The notes beneath the pieces are model-generated. The model was not told the DNA's origin and ran no database searches. It worked only from the letters and a program-made list of their open reading frames with translations. Positions 31,453-41,738 of a stretch of DNA of 64,000 nucleotides are shown piece after piece. Source of the DNA: Bufo bufo. Its lineage: Eukaryota > Chordata > Amphibia > Anura > Bufonidae. Positions within the stretch are counted from its first letter, which is position 1. Every line of letters starts with the position of its first letter. The position numbers and the translations under genes are program-made. Where the stretch lies: the NCBI RefSeq assembly GCF_905171765.1, contig NC_053391.1:111760644-111824643 (forward strand). The letters run 5' to 3'.

Positions 31453-32423
31453 TCCTCCAACCTTCTAGCCATCTTTCTCCCCAGCACAGCTGCCCCTTCC
31501 CCATTGAGGTGCAGCCCGTCCCTACGATAGAGCCTGTTGCCGATAGAAAAATCGGCCCAGTTCTCCAGGAACCCAAACCCCTCCTTCCTACACCAGTTCT
31601 TGAGCCACTTGTTAATCTCCCTAATCTCCCATTGCCTTTCTTGTGTGGCTCGTGGTACAGGCAGTATTTCGGAAAATACTACCTTAGAGGTCCTTGCCCT
31701 CAGCTTTTGACCTAAATCCCTGAAATCATTTTTAAGGACTCTCCACCTACCTCTAACTTTGTCATTGGTTCCGATATGGACCATGACCGCTGGATCGTCT
31801 CCAGCCCCTCCCAGTAATCTGTCAACCCGATCCGCGATGTGTCGAACTCTAGCGCCAGGAAGACAGCACACTGTTCGGCGATCACGGTCTTTGTGACAGA
31901 TTTCCCTATCTGTTCCCCTAATAATGGAGTCTCCCACTACCAGCACCTGTCTGGCCTGCCCTGCTCTCCTGGTTCCCTGCTTACTGGAGCTGACATTCCC
32001 CTGACTGGCAGAGGAAGTGTCTGGCTGCAGCAGTGCCGTCCCCGGACTGACATCCCCCTCATCTGCCAAACGTGCAAACTTGTTGGGGTGTGTCAGATCA
32101 GGGCTAGCCTCCCTGGCACTCTTCCCTCTTCCCCCGTTTCTAACTTTTACCCAGCTAGCTACCTCACTTTCCTCAGCCTCCTCTCTGTCACCCTCCCCCT
32201 CATCTACCCCAAAGAGTGCTTGCTCGGTGAGAAGCAAACTCTTTTGCAAATTATCAATGCCTCTCAGTGTTGCAACTTGCCCATTTAGAGACTCGATCTG
32301 CGATTCCAAACGGGTAATTTGCTCACATCTAGAACAAAGATATACACCCTCGAACGGCTGTTCCAGGACTGCATACATCATGCAAGATGTGCACTGGACT
32401 GCGTTGTAAATTGTGCAACACAT
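31440..32423 (-). CDS. CR1 ORF1: SGNH-hydrolase (esterase) protein
   Basis: 327 codons, uninterrupted, stop TAG at 31440-31442. The N-terminus has Cys pairs (MCCTIYNAVQCTSC, LCSRCEQI) resembling a zinc-binding knuckle, then a heptad-rich helix (EQITRLESQIESLNGQVATL), likely a trimerising coiled coil, and an acidic/Ser-rich linker. From about residue 165 follows an SGNH esterase: VLVVGDSIIRG with the nucleophile Ser, VMVHIGTND with the Gly and Asn blocks, and RDGLHLNGEGAAVLG with the catalytic Asp-His. CR1-clade ORF1 proteins often have this fold; they bind LINE RNA, and the esterase role is not established. It appears intact. It lies directly upstream of ORF2 on the same strand. Confidence 0.93.
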   Translation of the reverse strand: MCCTIYNAVQCTSCMMYAVLEQPFEGVYLCSRCEQITRLESQIESLNGQVATLRGIDNLQKSLLLTEQALFGVDEGEGDREEAEESEVASWVKVRNGGRGKSAREASPDLTHPNKFARLADEGDVSPGTALLQPDTSSASQGNVSSSKQGTRRAGQARQVLVVGDSIIRGTDREICHKDRDRRTVCCLPGARVRHIADRVDRLLGGAGDDPAVMVHIGTNDKVRGRWRVLKNDFRDLGQKLRARTSKVVFSEILPVPRATQERQWEIREINKWLKNWCRKEGFGFLENWADFSIGNRLYRRDGLHLNGEGAAVLGRKMARRLEECLN

Positions 32424-32580
32424 ACTAAATGGGGATTACAACAGTGAAAAAGTAAAACAGTATAAATGATTTAGATTTAGACCCGGTCTGCTGTAGTTGA
32501 AGGACCACGTAAAATTAAGCCAACAACACACAAGGAAATTATATCCAACCTTAGTTTCCAAACTCCTTTTCTTAAACTCC
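32424..32580 (-). other. CR1 leader between ORF1 and monomer array
   Basis: Non-coding leader with no repeat; it joins the innermost monomer at about 32580. Confidence 0.6.
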
Positions 32581-33710
32581 TTATTTTTTAACTCCACTTA
32601 ATAAGAAGCCACGTAGTAGAGCAAGCCTCAGAAAGAGCAGGCTCTGAAGAGTATAAGTGGCTCAATTTATAGCACCTGGTTGCCCCAGGCACTCGCCTTA
32701 ATTAAGCAGAGAAAAAAAAAAAAAAAAAAAAAAAAAAAAACGAATTTAAATGCAAATACAAAAATACAAACACTTAACTTTCAATGATCTCTGCTGCAAT
32801 CCACACTCAGCCACCTGCAATCACTCCCACAAAACCACACACAGCTCTAGAACTCCTTATTTTTTAACTCCACTTAATAAGAAGCCACGTAGTAGAGAAA
32901 GCCTCAGAAAGAGCAGGCTCTGAAGAGTATAAGTGGCTCAATTTATAGCACCTGGTTGCCCCAGGCACTCGCCTTAATTAAGAAAAAAAAAAAAAAAAAA
33001 AAACGATTTTAAATGCAAGTACAAAAATACAAACACTTAACTTTCAATGATCTCTGCTGCAATCCACACTCAGCCACCTGCAATCACTCCCACAAAACCA
33101 CACACAGCTCTAGAACTCCTTATTTTTTAACTCCACTTAATAAGAAGCCACGTAGTAGAGCAAGCCTCAGAAAGAGCAGGCTCTGAAGAGTATAAGTGGC
33201 TCAATTTATAGCACCTGGTTGCCCCAGGCACTCGCCTTAATTAAGCAGAGAAAAAAAAAAAAAAAAACGATTTTAAATGCAAGTACAAAAATACAAACAC
33301 TTAACTTTCAATGATCTCTGCTGCAATCCACACTCAGCCACCTGCAATCACTCCCACAAAACCACACACAGCTCTAGAACTCCTTATTTTTTAACTCCAC
33401 TTAATAAGAAGCCACTTAGTAGAGCAAGCCTCAGAAAGAGCAGGCTCTGAAGAGTATAAGTGGCTCAATTTATAGCACCTGGTTGCCCCAGGCACTCGCC
33501 TTAATTAAGCAGAGAAAAAAAAAAAAAAAAAAAAAAACGATTTTGAATGCAAGTACAAAAATACAAACACTTAACTTTCAATGATCTCTGCTGCAATCCA
33601 CACTCAGCCACCTGCAATCACTCCCACAAAACCACACACAGCTCTAGAACTCCTTATTTTTTAACTCCACTTAATAAGAAGCCACTTAGTAGAGCAAGCC
33701 TCAGAAAGAG
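32581..33710 (-). promoter_or_regulatory. CR1 5' UTR: five ~270-bp tandem promoter monomers
   Basis: TTATTTTTTAACTCCACTTA starts units at 32581, 32857, 33120, 33384 and 33654 (period 263-276 bp). In sense orientation each full monomer has a poly(T) run of 17-30 bases, then GCTATAAATTGAG (a TATA box, for example rc of 32664-32674), then CTTATACTCTTCAGAGCCTG. The outermost unit is cut at 33710. Tandem promoter monomers are known from rodent L1 elements; promoter activity here is inferred from the TATA box and position. Confidence 0.8.
32710..32740. repeat. Poly(A) run (poly(T) in the LINE sense strand)
   Basis: The longest of four homopolymer runs, one per complete monomer (others near 32982-33003, 33251-33267 and 33515-33537). 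Run length differs in each unit. Confidence 0.95.
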
Positions 33711-33864
33711 AAAATATGGCACAACAGGGACAAAAAACTGGACGTCCCTCCAAAATTGATGAAAAGATGAGAAGAAAACTGGTCTGGGAGGCTACCAAGA
33801 GGCCTACAGCAACATTAAAGGAGCTGCAGGAATATCTGGCAAGTACTGGCTGTGTGGTACATGT
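33711..33864 (+). pseudogene. Tc1-A transposase, middle fragment
   Basis: A 154-bp piece between the CR1 and the 9-kb insertion, carrying the region after the first helix-turn-helix (AATATGGCACAACAG, GGACGTCCCTCCAAAATTG). It belongs with 28165-28317 and 42895-43623. No open frame of its own is useful. Confidence 0.85.
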
Positions 33865-34314
33865 CAAAAAAAGCCAGTGGAGATAATACATCCAAAATAA
33901 TGTCAATTTTATTGTATATTAAAATATGTAGAAAAAGGCAAGATGGAAAAAAGCATACAGAGAAGCGAAGGGCAAAATATACAGCTGGACTGTCTGTATC
34001 CCCACAAGGCTAATAAGCACTTGATGGGTACCAGGTCAGATACTGTGACTCACAGCCACCCAAAGTCCGTATTACTGATGGTAAATAACACCCCAATGGG
34101 GGACTATACAGCGTGATACAACAATATATGGGAATTCTCCGGATGTCCGTGAGATACACAGTCTGCGTCCTAAGTGGTCATAGACAGCATGTATATAAGA
34201 GGCTTAATAAAGTACATCCGCTGCCTAGTCTATAACACAACACATATATATATACAGACTTTGGGTGCCTGTGAGTCACAGTATCTGACCTGGTACCCAT
34301 CAAGTGCTTATCAG
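33865..34314. mobile_element. Fold-back element, left part (~210-bp TIRs)
   Basis: 33865-34075 pairs with the reverse complement of 34255-34314 plus 41598-41738: outer edges CAAAAAAAGCCAGTGG and CCACTGGCTTTTTTTG, inner part CACTTGATGGGTACCAGG. The uninterrupted element was about 590 bp; hAT-A3 inserted into its right arm at CTTATCAG. It is non-coding and its superfamily is unknown. Confidence 0.85.
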
Positions 34315-34599
34315 TAGAGTTGAGCGAACACCTGGATGTTCGGGTTCGAGAAGTTCGGCCGGACTTCCCGGAAATGTTCGGGTTTGGGATCCGAACCCGA
34401 CCCGAACTTCGTCCCGAACCCGAACCCCATTGAAGTCAATGGGGACCCAAACTTTTCGGCACTAAAAAGGCTGTAAAACAGCCCAGGAAAGAGCTAGAGG
34501 GCTGCAAAAGGCAGCAACATGTAGGTAAATCCCCTGCAAACAAATGTGGATAGGGAAATGAATTAAAATAAAAATAAAATATATAAAAATAAACCAATA

Positions 34600-36710
34600 T
34601 CAATTGGAGAGAGGTCCCATAGCAGATAATCTGGCTTCATGCCATAGCAGAGAATCTGGCTTCACGTCACCCACCACTGTAACAGTCCATTGTCATATAT
34701 TTAGGCCCCGGCACCCAGGCAGAGGAGAGAGGTCCCGTAACAGAGAATCTGGCTTCATGTCAGCAGAGAATCAGTCTGCATGTCATAGCAGAGATCAGGC
34801 TTTACGTCACCCAACACTGGAACAGTCCATTGTCAGATATTTAGGCCCAGGCACCCAGGCAGAGGAGAGAGGTCCCGTAACAGAGAATCTGGCTTCATGT
34901 CAGCACAGAATCAGTCTTCATGTCATAGCAGAGAATCAGGCTTCACGTCACCCACCACTGGAACAGGCCACTGTCACATATTTAGGCCCAGGCACCCAGG
35001 CAGAGGAGAGAGGTCCCATAACAGAGATTCAGGATTCATGTCAGCAGAGAATCAGTCTTCATGTCATAGCAGAGAATCAAGGCTTCACGTCACCCACCAC
35101 TGGAACAGGCCACTGTCACATATTTAGGCCCAGGCACCCAGACAGAGGAGAGAGGTCCCATAACAGAGATTCAGGCTTCATGTCAGCAGAGAATCAGTCT
35201 TCATGTCATAGCAGAGAATCAGGCTTCACGTCACCCACCACTGGAACAGGCCACTGTCACATATTTAGGCCCAGGCACCCAGACAGAAGAGAGAGGTCCC
35301 GTAACAGAGAATCTGGCTTCATGTCAGCACAGAATAAGTCTTCATGTCATAGCAGAAAATCAGGCTTCACGTCACCCACCACTGGAACAGGCCACTGTCA
35401 CACATTTAGGCCATGGCACCCAGACAGAGGAGAGAGGTCCCGTAACAGAGAATCTGGCTTCATGTCAGCACAGAATCAGTCTTCATGTCATAGCAGAGAA
35501 TCAGGCTTCACGTCACCCACCACTGGAACAGGCACTGTCACAAATTTAGGCCCTGGCACCCAGACAGAGGAGAGAGGTCCCGTAAAGAGAATCTGGCTTC
35601 ATGTCAGCACAGAATCAGTCTTCATGTCATAGCAGAGAATCAGGCTTCACGTCACCCACCACTGGAACAGGCCACTGTCACATATTTAGGCCCAGGCACC
35701 CAGGCAGAGGAGAGAGGTCGCGTAACAGAGAATCTGGCTTCATGTCAGCACAGAATCAGTCTTCACGTCATAGCAAGAATCAGGCTTCACGTCACCCACC
35801 ACTGGAACAGGCCACTGTCACATATTTAGGCAAAGGCACCCAGGCAGAGGAGAGAGGTCCCTAACAGAGATTCAGGCTTCATGTCAGCACAGAATCAGTC
35901 TTCATGTCATAGCAGAGAATCAGGTTTCACGTCACCCACCACTGGAACAGGCCACTGTCACATATTTAGGCCCAGGCACCCAGACAGAGGAGAGAAGTCC
36001 CCGTAACAGAGAATCTGGCTTCATGTCAGCACAGAATCAGTCTTCATGTCATAGCAGAGAATCAGGCTTCACGTCACCACCACTGGAACAGGCCACTGTC
36101 ACACATTTAGGCCTGGCACCCAGACAGAGGAGAGAGGTCCCGTAACCAGAGAATCTGGCTTCATGTCAGCACAGAATCAGTCTTCATGTCATAGCAGAGA
36201 ATCAGGCATCACGTCACCCACCACTGGAACAGGCCACTGTCACACATTTAGGCCCAGGCACCCAGACAGAGGAGAGAGGTCCCGTAACAGAGAATCTGGC
36301 TTCATGTCAGCACAGAATCAGTCTTCATGTCATAGCAGAGAATCAGGCTTCACGTCACCCACCACTGGAACAGGCCACTGTCACATATTTAGGCCCCGGC
36401 ACCCAGACAGAGGAGAGAGGTCCCGTAACAGAGAATCTGGCTTCATGTCAGCACAGAATCAGTCTTCATGTCATAGCAGAGAATCAGGCTTCACGTCACC
36501 ACCACTGGAACAGGCCACTGTCACATATTTAGGCCCCGGGCACCCAGACAGAGGAGAGAGGTCGCGTAACAGAGAATCTGGCTTCATGTCAGCACAGAAT
36601 CAGTCTTCATGTCATAGCAGAGAATCAGGCTTCACGTCACCCACCACTGGAACAGGCACTGTCACACATTTAGGCCCCGGCACCCAGACAGAGGAGAGGT
36701 TCATTCAACT
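34600..36710. repeat. Tandem array, ~141-bp unit, about 15 copies, hAT-A3 3' region
   Basis: ACGTCACCCACCACTGGAAC, AGGCACCCAGACAGAGGAGA and GGCTTCATGTCAGCACAGAA recur every ~141 bp. Units are highly similar. Since 141 is three times 47, frames of 342 and 196 codons stay open on the plus strand; they translate the repeat and are opposite to the gene, so I treat them as non-coding. It holds the same position as the unrelated 93-bp array of hAT-A2, although the GGCACCCAG/AGAGGAGAGAGG motif resembles the latter's reverse complement. Confidence 0.93.
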
Positions 36711-36814
36711 TTGGGTTGCCCCGCAATATAATGGTAAAATGAAAATAAAATAGGATTGAATGAGGAAGTGCCCTAGAGTACAATAATATATTGTTAAGGG
36801 GAGGTAGTTAATAT

Positions 36815-39800
36815 CTAATCTGCACAAGGGATGGACAGGTCCTGTGGGATCCATGCCTGGTTCATTTTTATGAACGTCAGCTTGTCCACATTGGCTGTAG
36901 ACAGGCGGCTGCGTTTGTCTGTAATGACGCCCCCTGCCGTGCTGAATACACGTTCAGACAAAACGCTGGCCGCCGGGCAGGCCAGCACCTCCAAGGCATA
37001 AAAGGCTAGCTCTGGCCACGTGGACAATTTGGAGACCCAGAAGTTGAATGGGGCCGAACCATCAGTCAGTACGTGGAGGGGTGTGCACAGGTACTGTTCC
37101 ACCATGTTAGTGAAATGTTGCCTCCTGCTACCACGTTCCGTATCAGGAGGTGGTGCAGTTAGCTGTGGCGTGGTGACAAATCTTTTCCACATCTCTGCCA
37201 TGCTAACCCTGCCCTCAGAGGAGCTGGCCGTGACACAGCTGCGTTGGCGACCTCTTGCTCCTCCTCTGCCTTCGCCTTGGGCTTCCACTGGTTCCCCTGT
37301 GACATTTGGGAATGCTCTCAGTAGCGCGTCTACCAACGTGCACTTGTACTCGCGCATCTTCCTATCACGCTCCAGTGTAGGAAGTAAGGTGGGCACATTG
37401 TCTTTGTACCGGGATCAGCAGGGTGGCAACCCAGTAGTCCGCACACGTTAAAATGTGGGCAACTCTGCTGTCGTTGCGCAGGCACTGCAGCATGTAGTCG
37501 CTCATGTGTGCCAGTCTGCCCAGAGGTAAGGACAAGCTGTCCTCTGTGGGAGGCGTATCGTCATCGTCCTGTGTTTCCCCCCAGCCACGCAGCAGTGATG
37601 GGCCCGAGCTGCTTCGGGTGCCACCCCGCTGTGAACATGCTTCATCCTCATCCTCCTCCACTTCCTCCTCATCCTCGTCCTCCAGTAGTGGGCCCTGTCT
37701 GGCCACATTTGTACCTGGCCTCTGCTGTTGCAAAAAACCTCCCTCTGAGTCACTTCGAAGAGACTGCCTGAAAGTGCTAAAAAATGACCCCTCTTCCTCC
37801 TCTTCCTCCTGGGCCACCTCCTCTTCCATCATCGCCCCTAATTGTTTTCTCAAGGAGACATAGAAGTGGTATTGTAACGCTGATAACGGCGTCATCGCCA
37901 CTGGCCATGTTGGTGGAGTACTCGAAACAGCGCAACAGGGCACACAGGTCTCGCATGGAGGCCAGTCATTGGTGGTGCAGTGGTGCTGTTCTGCAGTAGA
38001 ACGCGACTGACCCGTGCGTGCTGCAGCTGAAACTCCACTATGGCCTGCTGCTGCTCGCACAGTCTGTCCAGCTTGTGCAAGGTGGAGTTCCACCTGGTGG
38101 GCACATCGCATAATGAGGCGGTGAGCGGGAAGGCGGAAGTTACGCTGTAGCGCAGACAGGCGGTAGCAGCAGGGTGTGAACGCCGGAAGCGCGAACAACG
38201 GCCCGCACTTTATGCAGCAGCTCTGACATGTCGGGGTAGGTAGTGCGAATGAACTTCTGCACCACCAAATTCAGCAATGCGCAGGCAAGGGATGTGCGGT
38301 CAACCGGCTAGTCCCAGAGCTGCAACGAGATTTCGCCCATTATCGCACACCACCAGGCCGGGGCTGAGGCTCACCAGCAGCAACCACTCGTCGGTCTGTT
38401 GTTCTATACCCCGCCACAACTCCTGTGCGGTGTGGGGCCTGTCCCCCAAACATATGAGTTTCAGAACGGCCTGCTGACGTTTACCCGGGCCTGTGCTGAA
38501 GTTGGTGGTGAAGGTGTGTGGCTGACTGGATGAGCAGGTGGAAGAGAGAGGAGGAAGCTGAGTAGGAGGAGGAGGAGACAGGAGGCAAAGAATGTTGCCC
38601 TGCGACCTTGGCGGCGGAAGGACGTGCGCCAAACAGTCTCCGCCTGGGGCCAGCGCCACTACATTTACCAGTGTGCAGTTAGGGAGATATAGCGTCCCTG
38701 GCCGTGCTTACTGGTCCACGTATCTGTGGTTAGGTGGACCTTGCCACAAGATGGCGTTTGAGCAGTGCACACTTGATTTATCGGACACATGGTTGTGCAG
38801 GGAAGGACGGCTCTCTTGGAGAAGTAGTGCCGGCTGGGAACAACATACTGTGGGACAGCAAGCGACATGAGCTGTTTGAAGCTGTGTGTGTCCACCAGCC
38901 TAAATGGACAGCATTTCATAGGCCAGTAGTTTAGAAATGCTGGCATTCAGGGCCAGGGATCGAGGGTGGCTAGGTGGGAATTTACGCTTTCTCTCAAATG
39001 TTTGTGAGATGGAGAGCTGAACGCTGCCGTGTGACATGGTTGAGATGCTTGGTGACGCAGGTGGTGGTGTTGGTGGTACATCCCATGTTAGCTGGGCGGT
39101 AGGTGCCAACGTTCCTCCAGAGGCGGAGGAAGAGGCTGAGGCGGCGGCAGCAACAGAAGAGGCCGAGGCGGCGGCAGCAGCAGAAGAGGTAGCAGGGGGA
39201 GCCTGAGTGACTTCCTTGTTTTTAAGGTGTTTACTCCACTGCAGTTCATGCTTTGCATGCAGGTGCCTGGTCATGCAGGTTGTGCTAAGGTTCAGAACGT
39301 TAATGCCTCGCTTCAGGCTCTGATGGCACCTGCATGCAAACCACTTGGGTCTTGTCGTCAGCACATTGTTTGAAGAAGTGCCATGCCAGGGAACTCCTTG
39401 AAGCTGCCTTTGGGAGCTCAGGTCCAGATGGCGGCGGTCAGTAGCAGGCGGAGTCTCTTGGCGGCGGTGTTTTCCTGATTTTGCCCACTGCTCCCTCTTT
39501 TGCTACGCTGTTGGCTCGGTCTCACCACTGACTCTTCCTCCGAACTCTGAAAGTCAGTGGCACGACCTTCATTCCATGTGGGGTCTAGGACCTCATCGTC
39601 CCCTGCATCGTCTTCCACCCAGTCTTGATCCCTGACCTCCTGTTCAGTCTGCACACTACAGAAAGACGCAGCAGTTGGCACCTGTGTTTCGTCATCATCA
39701 GAGACGTGCTGAGGTGATATTCCCATGTCATCATCATCAGGAAACATAAGTGGTTGTGCGTTAGTGCATTCTATCTCTTCCACCCCTGGGGACGGGCTAG

Positions 39801-40233
39801 GTGGATGCCCTTGGGAAACCCTGGCAGCAGAGTCTTCAAACAGCATAAGAGACTGCTGCATAACTTGAGGCTCAGACAGTTTCCTTGATATGCAAGGGGG
39901 TGATGTGACAGACTGATGGGCTTGGTTTTCATGCGCCATCTGTGAGCTTTCTGCAGAAGACTGGGTGGGAGATAATGTGAACGTGCTGGATGCACTGTCG
40001 GCCACCCAATTGACTAATGCCTGTACCTGCTCAGGCCTTACCATCCTTAGAACGGCATTGGGCCCCACCAAATATCCCTGTAAATTCTGGCGGCTACTGG
40101 GACCTGAGTTAGTTGGTACACTAGGACGTGTGGCTGTGGCAGAACGGCCTCGTCCTCTCCCAGCACCAGAGGGTCCACTAACACCACCAGGACCATGTCC
40201 ACGTCCGCGTCCCTTATTAGATGTTTTCCTCAT
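36815..40233 (-). pseudogene. hAT-A3 transposase, multiple frameshifts
   Basis: From ATG 40233: Arg/Gly-rich head, VRPEQVQALVNWVADS, acidic linker (to 39418); BED finger CRCHQSLKRG ... TRHLHAKH (about 39340-39240); then four or more short frames across the catalytic core (RHYFSKRAV, LTTDTWTSKHGQG, VVCDNGRNLVAALGL), and 38198-36815 covering the linker and the C-terminal WPELAFYALEVLACPAAS and SERVFSTAGG. Unlike A1 it keeps the LALNASISKLLAYEML region. Many breaks are single-base indels in short runs (for example GATCAGCAGG versus GATCCAGCAGG near 37413). It would have had the same enzyme role as in A2 but is not translatable now. Confidence 0.9.
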
Positions 40234-40248
40234 TGTTCCTGTTCACCA

Positions 40249-40700
40249 CAATTTTAAAAATGGCAAATTTGGGAATACTTTTTCAACCCAGAACAAAAAC
40301 TGTGCTTTTACTGTCACTACAAATAATTTGACCAGCTAAAACAGTACTGATTTAGAGGAATATAAATGTAAGGGCTATTTTTTAGGCGCTGTGTGACAGG
40401 TATATCTTTAATCACAGAATTAGACTTGTATCTACACTGTAGCGTGTGTGTTAAGTTTTTCAGAATGACACTATCAGCACCTTGAATCTAATATACCCTT
40501 TTTGGGATAGATTTAAAGTAGGCCTGATATAGCAGAAACTACCAATTTAGAAAATGGCAAATTTGGGAATACTTTTTCAACCCAGAACAAAAACTGTGCT
40601 TTTACGGTCACTACAAATAATTTGACCAGCTAAAACAGTACTGATTTGGAGGAATATAAATGTCAGGGCTATTTTTTAGGCGCTGGGTGACAGGCTCAAC
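40249..40700. repeat. Two ~150-bp direct repeats in the hAT-A3 leader
   Basis: GGCAAATTTGGGAATACTTT through TTTTTTAGGCGCTG occurs at about 40262-40392 and again at 40556-40684, separated by about 150 bp of different sequence. Confidence 0.85.
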
Positions 40701-41065
40701 TTGCCCCTGATGTAGTATATGGCCAAAAAATAACCACACTATTGATGGTTAAATGCACTTGGGTGACACAGGCTCAGCCTGCACCTGATGTAGTATATGG
40801 CCAAAAAATAACCACACTGTTGATGGTTAAATGCACTTGGGTGACACAGGCTCAGCCTGCACCTGATGTAGTATATGGCCAAAAAATAACCACACTGTTG
40901 ATGGTTAAATGCACTTGGGTGACACAGGCTCAGCCTGCACCTGATGTAGTATATGGCCAAAAAATAACCACACTGTTGATGGTTAAATGCACTTCGGTGA
41001 CACAGGCTCAGCCTGCAGCTGATGTAGGATATAGCAAAAAATAACCACACTATTGATGGTTAAAT
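40700..41065. repeat. Tandem array, 78-bp unit, ~4.7 copies, hAT-A3 leader
   Basis: ATGGTTAAATGCACTTGGGT recurs every 78 bp from 40745 to 41055. Frames of ~100 codons are open on both strands because 78 is a multiple of three; they simply restate the 26-residue unit. Confidence 0.93.
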
Positions 41066-41279
41066 GCACTTGGTGGTAGCTTGTGCTGGCGCACCACAAG
41101 CCACAAAATGGCCGCCGATCACCCCAGAAAAAAGTGATATAAAAACGCTCTGGGCAGCCTAAAAAAAGTGAGCAATTCAATATCAGCACTTCAATGATCC
41201 ACACCTGGAGATCGATCACTGAATTAAGTCTTTTGGAGGAGTTAATCTGCCTAATCTCGCCCTAATGTCGCAACAGCAA

Positions 41280-41470
41280 CCTCTCCCTATGCTTGAATCA
41301 GCAGAGTGACGTGCAGCGCTACGTGACCCAAGCTAATATAGAGGCTGGGTCACATGCTGCACTGGCCAATCACAGCCATGCCAATAGTAGGCAAGGCTGT
41401 GATGGCCTCTTGGGGCAAGTAGTATGACGCTTGTTGATTGGCTGCTTTGCAGCCTTTCAAAAAGCGCCAA
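41280..41470 (-). promoter_or_regulatory. hAT-A3 promoter region
   Basis: Inverted CCAAT boxes (GGCCAATCACAGCC near 41364; TTGATTGGCTGC near 41433) and a TATA-like CTAATATAG near 41332 read on the minus strand toward the transposase. Closely matches the same block in A1, A2 and A4. Confidence 0.6.
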
Positions 41471-41597
41471 GAAAGCGCCGAACACCGAACCCGGACTTTT
41501 ACGAAAATGTTCGGGTTCGGGTCCGTATCACGGACACCGCAAAATTCGGTACGAACCCGAACTATACAGTTCGGGTTCGCTCATCCCTACTTATCAG

Positions 41598-41738
41598 CCT
41601 TGTGGGGATACATGACAGTCCAGCTGTATATTTTGCCCTTCACTTCTCTGTATACTTTTTTCCATCTTGCCTTTTTCTACATATTTTAATATACAATAAA
41701 ATTGACATTATTTTTTATATACTATCTCCACTGGCTTT
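41598..41738. mobile_element. Fold-back element, right end
   Basis: Reverse complement of 33865-34010, ending CCACTGGCTTTTTTTG. No duplication flanks this edge, so the fold-back may have moved together with the 1.1 kb to its right. Confidence 0.8.

Larger units (their letters stand above)
28318..33710 (-). mobile_element. CR1-clade LINE, almost full length, with 5' monomer array
   Basis: From the TACTATGT-repeat 3' end at 28318 it contains the 3' UTR, ORF2 (endonuclease and RT), ORF1 (SGNH esterase), a ~150-bp leader and a five-copy ~270-bp tandem array forming the 5' end. It sits in Tc1-A and no duplication longer than 2-3 bp is evident. Damage is limited to single-base frameshifts in homopolymers. 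Confidence 0.93.
34315..41589 (-). mobile_element. hAT-A3: BED-finger hAT transposon
   Basis: Low-coordinate end TAGAGTTGAGCGAACACC, high-coordinate end ...GTTCGCTCATCCCTA, exact 8-bp duplication CTTATCAG at 34307-34314 and 41590-41597. Length 7,275 bp with no internal insertion. From the 3' end: hairpin-containing terminus, a 141-bp array (34600-36710), transposase pseudogene (36815-40233), two leader repeats and a 78-bp array (40249-41065), and the CCAAT promoter (41280-41470). Confidence 0.95.

Noticed and set aside
28310..33720. Target-site duplication of the CR1 in Tc1-A
   Set aside because: Only two or three matching bases (AG/GAG) at the junction, not distinguishable from chance.
34604..36753. 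342- and 196-codon plus-strand frames in hAT-A3
   Set aside because: Translations of the 141-bp array running opposite to the transposase; no domain and no promoter.
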